Source: Candidatus Rokubacteria bacterium CSP1-6 (GTDB taxonomy: Bacteria > Methylomirabilota > Methylomirabilia > Rokubacteriales > CSP1-6). From it: a stretch of 49,178 nucleotides of DNA. The notes below the pieces were generated by a model. It worked only from the letters and a program-made list of their open reading frames with translations, did not search any database and was not told the DNA's origin. Made by a program: the position numbers and the translations under genes. The stretch lies in assembly GCA_001443385.1 (NCBI GenBank), contig LDXP01000008.1, positions 1-49,178 of the forward strand. Reading direction: 5' to 3'. Position 1 is the stretch's first letter; each line of letters starts with the position of its first letter. Positions 21,194 to 30,195 of the stretch are shown in pieces.

Positions 21194-23107
21194 TTACTTC
21201 TTCTCGCCGAGATCCTCGAACTCGGCGTCCACCACATCTCCCTCGGGCGCCTTGGACTTGGCCTGGCCCGCCGCCCCGGCGTCGGTGCTCCCGGCGCCGG
21301 CCTTGGCCTGGGCCTCGCGGTACATGATTTCCGCCAGCTTGTGCGAGGCCTTCATCAGGTTCTCCTGGGCGCGCGTGATCCGGTTGATGTCGTCTCCCTT
21401 CAGCGCCTCGCGGGCCTCGTTGAGCGCGTCCTCGATCACCTTGCGCTCGCCCTCCGGAACCTTGTCGCCGTGCTCCCGCAGGGTCCGCTCGGTCGTGTAC
21501 ACCAACGAGTCCGCCTGGTTGCGGACCTCGATCTCCTGCCGGCGCTGGGCGTCCTCCGCCGCGTGCGCCTCCGCCTCCTTCATCATCCGGTCGATCTCTT
21601 CCTTGGTGAGCCCGGACGAGGCCGTGATCGTGATGTTCTGCTGCTTGCCCGTCGCCGTGTCCCGGGCCGAGACGTTCACGATGCCGTTCGCGTCGATGTC
21701 GAACGTCACCTCGATTTGCGGCACGCCGCGCGAGGCCGGTGGGATCCCGACCAGGTGGAACTTGCCCAGCGTCCGGTTGTCGCGCGCCATGGGCCGCTCG
21801 CCCTGCAGCACGTGCACCTCCACCGACGTCTGGTTGTCGGCGGCGGTCGTGAAGATCTCGGACTTTTTCGTCGGGATCGTGGTGTTGCGTTCGATGAGTC
21901 GGGTCATCACGCTTCCGAGCGTCTCGATGCCGAGCGACAGCGGCGTGACGTCGAGCAGGACCATGTCCTTGACGTCGCCGGTGAGCACGGCGGCCTGGAT
22001 GGCCGCGCCGACGCCCACGACTTCGTCCGGGTTCACGCCCTTGTGGGGCTCCTTCCCGAAGAGGGCTTTCACCATCTCCTGCACCTTCGGCATCCGGATC
22101 TGGCCCCCGACCAGGATGACCTCGTCAATGTCCCGCGGGCTCTTGCCGGCGTCCTGCAGCGCCTGCCGGCACGGGCCGAGCGTGCGCTCGATCAGGTCGG
22201 CCACCAGCGATTCGAGCTTCGCGCGCGTCAGCGTGAGCACGAGGTGCTTGGGCCCGTTCGCGTCGGCCGTGATGAACGGGAGATTGATCTCGGTCTGGAG
22301 GGTCGTCGAGAGCTCGCACTTGGCCTTCTCCGCGGCCTCCTTCAGCCGCTGGAGCGCCATCCGGTCCCTCTTGAGGTCGATGCCGTTCTCACGCTTGAAC
22401 TCCTCGGCGATCCAGTCGACGACCCGCTGGTCGAAGTCATCGCCCCCCAGGTGCGTGTCGCCGTTGGTGGCCTTCACCTCGAACACGCCGTCGCCGATCT
22501 CCAAGATCGAGATGTCGAAGGTGCCGCCGCCCAGGTCGTACACCGCGATCGTCTCGTCCTTCTTCTTGTCCATCCCATAGGCGAGCGCGGCGGCCGTCGG
22601 CTCGTTGATGATCCGGAGCACTTCGAGGCCGGCGATCTGCCCCGCCTCCTTGGTGGCCTGGCGCTGGCTGTCGTTGAAGTACGCCGGGACGGTGATGACG
22701 GCCTTCGAGACCTTCTCGCCCAGGTAGGCCTCGGCGGCCTCCTTGAGCTTGCGGAGGATCATGGCCGAGATCTCGGGAGGCGAGTACACCTTGCCGCGCA
22801 CCTCGACGCGCGCGTCCGCGTTGTCGGTCTTGACGACCTTGTACGGGACGAGCTTGGTCTCTTGCAGCACCTCGTCGTGGCGGCGCCCCATGAAGCGCTT
22901 GATGGAAAAGACCGTGTTCTCGGGGTTGGTGATGGCCTGGCGTTTCGCGACCTGCCCGACCAGGATCTCGCCGTCCTTCGTAAAGCCCACCACCGACGGG
23001 GTGAGGCGGCTCCCCTCCTGGTTGGAGATGACCGTCGGGTCACCGCCTTCCATGACCGCCACCACGGAGTTCGTCGTCCCGAGGTCGATACCGATTACCT
23101 TCGCCAT
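21194..23107 (-). CDS. dnaK: molecular chaperone DnaK (Hsp70)
   Basis: [65 protein letters not shown]-terminal [11 protein letters not shown]. Confidence 0.99.
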   Translation of the reverse strand: MAKVIGIDLGTTNSVVAVMEGGDPTVISNQEGSRLTPSVVGFTKDGEILVGQVAKRQAITNPENTVFSIKRFMGRRHDEVLQETKLVPYKVVKTDNADARVEVRGKVYSPPEISAMILRKLKEAAEAYLGEKVSKAVITVPAYFNDSQRQATKEAGQIAGLEVLRIINEPTAAALAYGMDKKKDETIAVYDLGGGTFDISILEIGDGVFEVKATNGDTHLGGDDFDQRVVDWIAEEFKRENGIDLKRDRMALQRLKEAAEKAKCELSTTLQTEINLPFITADANGPKHLVLTLTRAKLESLVADLIERTLGPCRQALQDAGKSPRDIDEVILVGGQIRMPKVQEMVKALFGKEPHKGVNPDEVVGVGAAIQAAVLTGDVKDMVLLDVTPLSLGIETLGSVMTRLIERNTTIPTKKSEIFTTAADNQTSVEVHVLQGERPMARDNRTLGKFHLVGIPPASRGVPQIEVTFDIDANGIVNVSARDTATGKQQNITITASSGLTKEEIDRMMKEAEAHAAEDAQRRQEIEVRNQADSLVYTTERTLREHGDKVPEGERKVIEDALNEAREALKGDDINRITRAQENLMKASHKLAEIMYREAQAKAGAGSTDAGAAGQAKSKAPEGDVVDAEFEDLGEKK

Positions 23108-23150
23108 GTACGTTCTCCTTATCTGGCCTCGAAAACCTTAGTCTGTTCAC

Positions 23151-23179
23151 CTTATATCATCTGAGTTTAGGCTTGTCAA
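23151..23179 (-). promoter_or_regulatory. sigma-70-type promoter of the dnaK operon (TTGACA-N17-TATAAG)
   Basis: minus strand TTGACAagcctaaactcagatgaTATAAG; -35 at 23174-23179, -10 at 23151-23156. Confidence 0.8.
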
Positions 23180-23180
23180 T
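23160..23180. promoter_or_regulatory. degenerate HAIR-like HspR operator candidate overlapping the -35
   Basis: TCTGAGT-N7-TGTCAAT versus CTTGAGT-N7-ACTCAAG: correct N7 spacing, 9 of 14 matches. Confidence 0.45.
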
Positions 23181-23261
23181 ATGTGTCTCGAAAAACCCCA
23201 GGATCTCAAATAAAACCTTTTTTTATTGATCCTTATGAGACGCCGGTGCTAGGGTTCGGCT

Positions 23262-23909
23262 ATGAAGTTCGGTTGTATGGGGTGTTTCGTCCTCCTTTTG
23301 ATCCTGGCGGTGGCCCTCGTCGGGGGGGCGGTGGCGCTCTACTACGCGGGGTCGCTCTTCGACATGCCGGCCATTCCCAGCATCGAATACACCCCCTCTG
23401 ACGGCCACCGGGCCCAGCAAAAGCTGTTCGAACTCGCCACGCGGGACTCTAGGCGCTCCGCAGAGTCTGTGGTGCTCACCGAGCGCGAGCTGAACGCGTT
23501 CCTGGCCCGGCACCTGGAAGAGAGCGAGGGCCTCCCCTTCTCGCCGATCATCGTGAGACTCTCCCCGGGCACCATCGAGGTGCAGGGGCGGACGACACTC
23601 GTCAACCTCTTCCAGGGTTTCCCCTTTTCCCTGCTGGCAGAGTACCTCCCCGCCTCCGCGCTGGATCGTCCCGTCTGGGTGACGGTGAGCGGGACCATCG
23701 AGGTGCAGAAGCGGCGATCCAGGACCGAGCGCCCGTACGGGCAGCTCGTGGTCAGCGAATTCAGCCTGGGCAATCAGGACCTGGGTTCCTGGGTCCTGTC
23801 CTGGATGATCGGCGGAAGGCGACAGTCCCTGCTGCGGTGGCAGCTACCGCCGGCGGTGGACGGGATCACGATCGAGCAGGGAAGGGTGGTCATCACGCCG
23901 CGAACGTAA
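23262..23909 (+). CDS. hypothetical membrane-anchored protein
   Basis: MKFGCMGCFVLLLILAVALVGGAVALYYAGSLF TM segment; long ORF divergent from dnaK. Confidence 0.7.
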   Translation: MKFGCMGCFVLLLILAVALVGGAVALYYAGSLFDMPAIPSIEYTPSDGHRAQQKLFELATRDSRRSAESVVLTERELNAFLARHLEESEGLPFSPIIVRLSPGTIEVQGRTTLVNLFQGFPFSLLAEYLPASALDRPVWVTVSGTIEVQKRRSRTERPYGQLVVSEFSLGNQDLGSWVLSWMIGGRRQSLLRWQLPPAVDGITIEQGRVVITPRT

Positions 23910-23921
23910 TTCCTGCCCGGG

Positions 23922-24320
23922 TCAGCGCGAACGCGCCGCCCGGACGAAGCGCATCTCGCGGTCGTAGAGAATCCCTTCAAGAAGCCGGCTCTCGTCGGGC
24001 GACCGGTGCCCCTCGGTCTTCTCCCTCAACAGCCGCAACAGGTCGATGCTGAATTGGGCCTGGGCCAGGTCCACCGGGGCCGCCTCACCCGCCGCGTCCG
24101 CCCCCTCGCCCAGATGATAGAGGGCCGAGTTCGCCAGCAGCAGGAACAGCGCAGCGAGATCCGCCTCCGGCGCCGCCTCGGCAGCTCGCGGCGACGCCGG
24201 GGCCCCTTCCGGCAGGATGGTGGCAGCGCGCTCAAGAGGCCGAGCGGCTTCGGGCTCGTCGCCCCGGCCCCGGCGATCTCTGACGGTAAACCCTTCTTCG
24301 GGGGCGTCCTGGGGAGGCAA
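23922..24320 (-). CDS. DUF1844 domain-containing protein
   Basis: DLAALFLLLANSALYHLGEG...PVDLAQAQFSIDLLRLLREKTEGHRSPDESRLLEGILYDREMRFV. Confidence 0.8.
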   Translation of the reverse strand: MPPQDAPEEGFTVRDRRGRGDEPEAARPLERAATILPEGAPASPRAAEAAPEADLAALFLLLANSALYHLGEGADAAGEAAPVDLAQAQFSIDLLRLLREKTEGHRSPDESRLLEGILYDREMRFVRAARSR

Positions 24321-24423
24321 CGCTCCGAGCCTACCACACCGATCGGAGGCGGAACAAGGCGCGGGGCCAATGGTGCTTGGAGCCTGGATTTCCCCTTGTG
24401 TATAATGCGCTTACCATTCCCAG

Positions 24424-25257
24424 GTGCCGGACATGACCGACTCTCCCGGAACCCTCTTTGACTCCCTCCTCGCCGTGATGGCCCGTCTCAGGGCAGAGGA
24501 GGGCTGCCCCTGGGACCGCGAGCAGACCCGCGCCTCGCTCAAGCCCTACTTGATCGAGGAAGCCTACGAGGCTCTCGAGGCGCTGGAAGGCGGCGAGCGG
24601 GACGCCATCATGGAGGAGCTGGGGGACCTGCTCTTTCAGGTGGTGTTCCACGCGCAGGTCGCCCGCGAGCTGGGGGAGTTCACCATGGCCGACTTGCTCG
24701 AGCGGCTGGTCGCAAAAATGGTGCGGCGCCATCCTCACGTCTTCGGCGAAGCGAAGGTCTCCACCGCCCGGGAAGCCTTCTCCCAGTGGGAGCGGATCAA
24801 GCACGAGGAAGCGACCCGGGGCGGGGCGTCCCGCTCCGTGCTGGACGGCGTGCCGCAGAGCCTGCCGGCGCTCCTCCGGGCCCAGCGCCTCCAGGAGAAG
24901 GCGGCCCGCACCGGTTTTGACTGGAAGGACGCGGCGGGGGCGTGGGCCAAAGTCAAAGAAGAGGTCGGCGAGGTGGACGAGGCCCTCGCCGGCGGCGACG
25001 GCGCCCAGCTCCAGGAAGAACTGGGGGACCTGCTCTTCGCCGTCGTCAACGTCGCGCGCCTGCGCGGTCTCGACGCGGAAGGATGCCTCCGGGGATCGGC
25101 GGACAAGTTCCGCCGCCGCTTCATGCTTATGGAACGCGAGCTCGCCGCTGAGGGGAAGAGCCTCTCCGAGACTTCCCCGGAGCGGATGGACCGATCCTGG
25201 GAGGCGGCAAAAGCTCGGGAGAAGGACCCGGGCGGATCGGAGACCGGGCGGCCATGA
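24424..25257 (+). CDS. mazG: nucleoside triphosphate pyrophosphohydrolase MazG
   Basis: LRAEEGCPWDREQTRASLKPYLIEEAYEALEAL, EELGDLLFQVVFHAQ, EELGDLLFAVVNVARL; alternative ATG at 24433. Confidence 0.96.
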   Translation: MPDMTDSPGTLFDSLLAVMARLRAEEGCPWDREQTRASLKPYLIEEAYEALEALEGGERDAIMEELGDLLFQVVFHAQVARELGEFTMADLLERLVAKMVRRHPHVFGEAKVSTAREAFSQWERIKHEEATRGGASRSVLDGVPQSLPALLRAQRLQEKAARTGFDWKDAAGAWAKVKEEVGEVDEALAGGDGAQLQEELGDLLFAVVNVARLRGLDAEGCLRGSADKFRRRFMLMERELAAEGKSLSETSPERMDRSWEAAKAREKDPGGSETGRP

Positions 25258-25781
25258 AGGCGCGGATCGGGAAGACCGACGTTGTCATCGAGCGAGGCGA
25301 TCTCACCGACTGGGAGGTGGACGCCATCGTCAACGCCGCCAACTCCCACCTCTGGATGGGAGCGGGCGTCGCCGGGGCCATCAAGCGAAAGGGTGGAGTG
25401 ATCATCGAAGAAGAAGCGGTCCGCCAGGGTCCAATCGAGGCGGGGGAGGCCGTGATCACGACCGCCGGCAACCTTCCCGCCACGCACGTCATCCACGCGG
25501 CCGCCATGGGTCAGGATTTAAAGACCGACGCCCCGAAGATCGCCCAGGCGACCCGCTCGAGCCTGGCCCTGGCCGACAAGCGCAAGCTCACCTCCATCGC
25601 CTTCCCCGCCCTGGGCACCGGCGTTGGCGGCTTTCCGGCCGCCGCAGCCGCCGAGGCGATGCTCGGCGCCGTGGTGGCCCACCTCAAGGCGGGAACCACC
25701 AGCCTCCGCAAAATCGCGTTTGTGCTGTATCAGGAAGATGCGTGGAAGGCCTTCACGGATACGCTAAAGCGGCTCGTGTAA
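25254..25781 (+). CDS. macro domain protein (ADP-ribose/O-acetyl-ADP-ribose binding)
   Basis: DVVIERGDLTDWEVDAIVNAANSHLWMGAGVAGAIKRKGG; IAFPALGTGVGGFP; ATGA overlap with mazG. Confidence 0.95.
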   Translation: MKARIGKTDVVIERGDLTDWEVDAIVNAANSHLWMGAGVAGAIKRKGGVIIEEEAVRQGPIEAGEAVITTAGNLPATHVIHAAAMGQDLKTDAPKIAQATRSSLALADKRKLTSIAFPALGTGVGGFPAAAAAEAMLGAVVAHLKAGTTSLRKIAFVLYQEDAWKAFTDTLKRLV

Positions 25782-25803
25782 CGATTCCCGCCGTGACATG
25801 TCG

Positions 25804-25826
25804 GTCCATTACGGAGTCCATTACGG
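25804..25826. repeat. two tandem 11-mers GTCCATTACGG (12-bp period), candidate upstream activator site
   Basis: GTCCATTACGG-a-GTCCATTACGG about 90-110 bp upstream of the 25915 sigma-54 promoter candidate. Confidence 0.5.
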
Positions 25827-25914
25827 TGTCACAACGGCACAATCCAGCGAAGATTCTGGCCATAAAAAGTAGAAAAATTTAATGTTTCCCGGCTGTTGCA
25901 ATTTCCGGCTGTTG

Positions 25915-25931
25915 CTGGCATCCTCCCTGCA
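25915..25931 (+). promoter_or_regulatory. sigma-54 (-24/-12) promoter upstream of pilB
   Basis: CTGGCATcctcccTGCA; GG-N10-GC spacing. Confidence 0.75.
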
Positions 25932-26049
25932 CATTCCAAGACCGAATGCGTTGGGCCTGTCATTGCGCCACGTGGATTTCCAAATACCTGGACCGGCCCG
26001 CCTGCGGTACACTAACGGGAACGACACTCGGGTAGGGTGACAGCAGTTC

Positions 26050-27789
26050 ATGGCACAAAGCAAAGTCGGACAGCCAGTTAGCCGGCGCCTGGGGGATCTC
26101 CTCGTCAACGAGGGCCTCATCACCCAGGAAAATCTGCAACGCGCCCTCGCCGAGCAGAAGGGCTCGAACGAGAAGCTCGGCTCGATCCTCGTCCGGCTCG
26201 GGCTCATCCAGGAAGATCAGCTGATCGGCTTCCTCTCCCGCCAGTATGGCATCCCGTCCATCACGCTCTCCCAGCTCGACATCGACCCCGAGGTCGTCAA
26301 GCTCGTGCCGGCCCAGATCGCCAAGAAGTACGAGGTGCTCCCCGTCAAGCGCACGGGCAACGCCCTGACGCTGGCCATGGCCGACCCGACGAACGTCTTC
26401 GCCCTCGACGATGTCGCCTTCATGACGAACCTCCAGGTCCTCCCGGTGGTAGCCTCCCAGGGCGCCATCCGCCAGACCATCGAGCGCCTCTACGAGCCGC
26501 AGGCCTCCGCCTTCAGCGAGGTCATCACCGCCATGGAGGGGGAAGCCCCCGACGTGGAGCTCGTGGAAGGCGGGGAGGATGTCGCGCCGTCGAAGATCGA
26601 CATCTTCGAGCTGAAGGACGCGTCCGAGGAGGCGCCGGTCGTCAAGCTGGTCAACCTCATCCTGACCGACGCCATCCGCCGGGGCGCCTCCGACATCCAC
26701 CTGGAGCCGTACGAAAAGGTGTTCCGGGTCCGCTACCGCATTGACGGCGTGCTGCAGGAAATGATGGCGCCGCCGAAGCGGCTCGAGGCCGCGCTTCTCT
26801 CCCGCGTGAAGATCATGTCCAACTTGGACATCGCCGAGCGCCGGCTCCCCCAGGACGGGCGGATCAAGATCCGCTACTCGAGCCGGGAGATCGATCTCCG
26901 CGTCTCCACGCTGCCGACGATCTTCGGCGAGAAGATCGTGATGCGAATCCTCGACAAAGAAGCGCTCACGCTCGATCTGGCGAAGCTTGGCTTCGACGAC
27001 TGGAGCATGGAGAACTTCAAGAAAGTGATCCACCAGCCCTACGGCATGATTCTGATCACCGGGCCAACCGGGTCCGGCAAGACGACGACCCTCTACTCCG
27101 CCGTCCACACCATCAACTCGCCGGACATCAACATCATGACCGCCGAGGACCCGGTGGAGTACAACCTGAAGGGGGTCAACCAGGTCCAGGTCAACGAGGA
27201 GATCGGACGCACCTTCTCCGCGGTCCTCCGGTCCTTCCTCCGCCAGGACCCCGACGTCATCCTGGTGGGCGAGACTCGCGACCTCGAGACCGCTCAGATC
27301 GCCATCCGCGCCGCTCTCACGGGCCACCTCGTCTTCTCCACCCTGCATACCAACGACGCCCCCGGCACCATCGCCCGGCTCCAGGACATGGGGATCCCGC
27401 CATTCCTGGTGGCCTCATCCATCCTCCTGGTGCTGGCCCAGCGCCTGGCGCGCCGGGTCTGCAAGGAGTGCCGGGAGCCCTACGAGGTTGACGAGGAGAG
27501 CCTGACGCCCTACGGCCACGTCCCCCAGGGGCTGGGGAGGGTCACCCTGTACAAGGGCAAGGGATGCCAGGCCTGCAACTTCACCGGGATGAAGGGGCGA
27601 ACGGCGATGTACGAGGTGATGGTGGTCAGCAGCGAGATCCGGGAGCTGATCCTGCGTGGCTCCAGCACCACCGAGCTGCGCGAGCTGGCACAGCAGCAGG
27701 GGATGAAAACCCTCCGCCAGGCGGGGCTCTTGAAAGTGCTCGAGGGGGCCACCACGGCGGAGGAGATTCTCCGCGTGACGATCGGCTAG
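26050..27789 (+). CDS. pilB: type IVa pilus extension ATPase PilB (GspE family)
   Basis: GspE N-terminal domain; GPTGSGKTTTLYSAVHTIN; VGETRDLETAQIAIRAALTGHLVFSTLHTNDAPGTIARL; tetracysteine zinc motif CKEC...CQAC. Confidence 0.97.
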   Translation: MAQSKVGQPVSRRLGDLLVNEGLITQENLQRALAEQKGSNEKLGSILVRLGLIQEDQLIGFLSRQYGIPSITLSQLDIDPEVVKLVPAQIAKKYEVLPVKRTGNALTLAMADPTNVFALDDVAFMTNLQVLPVVASQGAIRQTIERLYEPQASAFSEVITAMEGEAPDVELVEGGEDVAPSKIDIFELKDASEEAPVVKLVNLILTDAIRRGASDIHLEPYEKVFRVRYRIDGVLQEMMAPPKRLEAALLSRVKIMSNLDIAERRLPQDGRIKIRYSSREIDLRVSTLPTIFGEKIVMRILDKEALTLDLAKLGFDDWSMENFKKVIHQPYGMILITGPTGSGKTTTLYSAVHTINSPDINIMTAEDPVEYNLKGVNQVQVNEEIGRTFSAVLRSFLRQDPDVILVGETRDLETAQIAIRAALTGHLVFSTLHTNDAPGTIARLQDMGIPPFLVASSILLVLAQRLARRVCKECREPYEVDEESLTPYGHVPQGLGRVTLYKGKGCQACNFTGMKGRTAMYEVMVVSSEIRELILRGSSTTELRELAQQQGMKTLRQAGLLKVLEGATTAEEILRVTIG

Positions 27790-27852
27790 GCGACAGGCCG
27801 GAAACCCGGCACTCGGCGAATCTTCGACTTGAGAATAAAGGAACGGTGACAC

Positions 27853-28962
27853 ATGGCCGCGACGATGCACGAGCTGTTGACCATCCTGATCGACCGGGGG
27901 GGGTCTGACCTCCACCTCACGACCGGCACGTACCCCCAGATACGGCTGCACGGGAGGCTCGTCCCGCTGACCGAATTCGAAGTCCTGGCGCCGCAGGACA
28001 CGCAGCGCCTGGGCTACAGCGTCCTCAACGAAGGCCAGAAGCAGAAGTTCGAGGAGGAGAACGAGCTCGACCTGTCCTTCGGCATCCAGGGGCTGGCCCG
28101 CTTCCGGTCCAACGTCTTCCGCCAGCGGGGGGCGGTGGCGGCCGCGATCCGCGTGATCCCCTTCAAGATCCGCTCCTTCGACGACCTGGGGCTGCCCCCG
28201 GTGGTGGCGCAGCTCGCGGAGCGCCCGAAAGGACTCGTCCTCGTGACGGGCCCGACGGGCTCCGGGAAGTCCACGACGCTGGCGGCCATGCTCGACAAGA
28301 TCAACAACGAACGCTCGGACCATATCGTCACCATCGAGGATCCCATCGAGTTCGTTCACCAGCACAAGAAGTGCATGGTGAACCAGCGCGAGGTCACCTC
28401 GGACACCCACTCGTTCACCCAGGCGCTGAAGTACGTCCTCCGCCAGGATCCGGACGTCGTCCTGATCGGCGAGATGCGTGACCTGGAAACGATCTCCGCC
28501 GCCCTCACCATCGCCGAGACCGGCCACCTGACCCTGGCCACCCTGCACACGAACTCCTGCGCCCAAACCATGAACCGAGTCATCGACGTGTTCCCCCCCC
28601 ACCAGCAGCCCCAGGTCCGGTCCCAGCTCTCGCTGGTGCTCGAGGGCGTGCTCTCCCAGACCCTGATTCCCCGGGCCGACGGCAGGGGGCGCGTGATGGC
28701 GCTGGAGATCATGATCAACACCCCCGCCATCCGAAACCTGATCCGGGAAGAGAAGATCCACCAGATCTACTCCGCCATGCAGGCGGGGACGAAGTTCGGG
28801 ATGCAGACCCTGAACCAGTCCCTTGGCTCACTGGTCCAGCGGGGTCTTATCACCCGCGACGATGCCATGAACCGGTCGACGCTTCCCGACGAGCTCAACC
28901 AGCTCCTGTCCGGAATGGCGTCGCGCGTCGCGGCGGAAGCGACCCCGTTCGCGAGACACTGA
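27853..28962 (+). CDS. pilT: type IV pilus retraction ATPase PilT
   Basis: MHELLTILIDRGGSDLHLTTGTYPQIRLHG; GPTGSGKSTTLAAMLDKIN; IGEMRDLETISAALTIAETGHLTLATLHTNSCAQTMNRVIDVFP. Confidence 0.97.
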   Translation: MAATMHELLTILIDRGGSDLHLTTGTYPQIRLHGRLVPLTEFEVLAPQDTQRLGYSVLNEGQKQKFEEENELDLSFGIQGLARFRSNVFRQRGAVAAAIRVIPFKIRSFDDLGLPPVVAQLAERPKGLVLVTGPTGSGKSTTLAAMLDKINNERSDHIVTIEDPIEFVHQHKKCMVNQREVTSDTHSFTQALKYVLRQDPDVVLIGEMRDLETISAALTIAETGHLTLATLHTNSCAQTMNRVIDVFPPHQQPQVRSQLSLVLEGVLSQTLIPRADGRGRVMALEIMINTPAIRNLIREEKIHQIYSAMQAGTKFGMQTLNQSLGSLVQRGLITRDDAMNRSTLPDELNQLLSGMASRVAAEATPFARH

Positions 28963-28978
28963 GGAGGAGGGAGTCGCG

Positions 28979-30192
28979 ATGCCGTTCTTCGCTTATCAGG
29001 GACGCACCACCCAGGGCTCCACCGCCGGCGAGATCGAAGCGCCCGACCGCACGGCCGCCGTCGCGGAGCTGCGCCGCAAGGCCATCCTGGTCACCCAGAT
29101 CAAGGAAAAGGCCGGCGGGCCGGCGAGGGCCGCCGGCGTCGGTGGGCGCTTCGGCGGCAAGGTCAAGGACAAGGAGATGGCGATCTTCACCCGCCAGTTC
29201 TCCACGATGGTGGACGCGGGGCTTCCCCTGGTGCAGTGCCTGACGATCCTGGCCGAGCAGAGCGAATCGAAGACCCTCCGCACGGTGACGTCCAGGGTGG
29301 CCGGAAGCGTGGAGGCGGGGTCCACCCCGCCGACGCCCTCCGGAGGCACCCGAAGACCTTCGACGAGCTGTACGTGAACCTGGTCGAGGTCGGAGAGGCG
29401 GGCGGTATCCTGGACACGGTCCTCCAGCGGCTGTCCGTCTACATCGAAAAGGCTGCGGCCCTGAAGCGGAAGGTCAAGTCCGCCATGATCTACCCCCTGA
29501 CCATCGTCGGCGTCGCGTTCATCGTGGTTATCTTCATGCTCACCTTCGTCATCCCGACATTCGCCAAGATGTTCGCCGGCATGGGGGCCGATCTCCCCCT
29601 GCCCACGCTGATCGTCATCAGGCTCTCCGACTTTGCGACCCGCTTCTGGTGGCTCATCCTCGGGGGCGCCATCGGCATCGTGGTCGGGATCCGCGCCTAC
29701 TACAGGACGGAGGGCGGGCGATCGCTCATCGACGCCCTCGTGCTCAAGCTTCCCGTGTTCGGCACGCTGATCCGAAAGGTGTCGGTGGCCCGCTTCACCC
29801 GCACCCTCGGCACGCTGGTCTCGTCCGGCGTCCCGATCCTGGAGGGTCTTCGCATTACCGCGCGGACGGCGGGCAACCGTGTCGTGGAGCGGGCGGTGCT
29901 GGAGACCCGCGCCTCCGTCACCGCCGGGAAGACGCTGGCGGAGCCGCTGAAGGCTTCCACGGTCTTCCCCCCCATGGTCGTGCAGATGATCTCGGTGGGC
30001 GAGCAGACGGGCGCCCTGGACGCGATGCTGAACAAGATCGCCGACTTCTACGACGACGAGGTGGACACTGCCGTCACCGCGCTCACGGCCCTGCTCGAGC
30101 CGATGATGATCGTGTTCCTGGGCGTGGTCATCGGCGGCCTGGTCATCGCCATGTACCTCCCGATCTTCAGGCTGGTGACCCTGGTCAAATAG
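28979..30192 (+). pseudogene. pilC: type IV pilus inner-membrane platform protein PilC, split by a -1 frameshift near 29323-29328
   Basis: frame 1 MPFFAYQGRTTQGS...VEAGST; frame 2 resumes ADALRRHPKTFDELYVNLVEVGEAGGILDTVLQRL...; one base missing in the ccacccc run. Confidence 0.9.
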
Positions 30193-30195
30193 CGA

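Noticed and set aside
20474-23164. 896-aa + strand ORF opposite dnaJ/dnaK
   Set aside because: Shadow ORF of strongly biased GC-rich coding sequence; antisense-to-dnaK ORFs are a classic artefact; residue composition (R/H/V/L/G rich, no motifs) is not protein-like.
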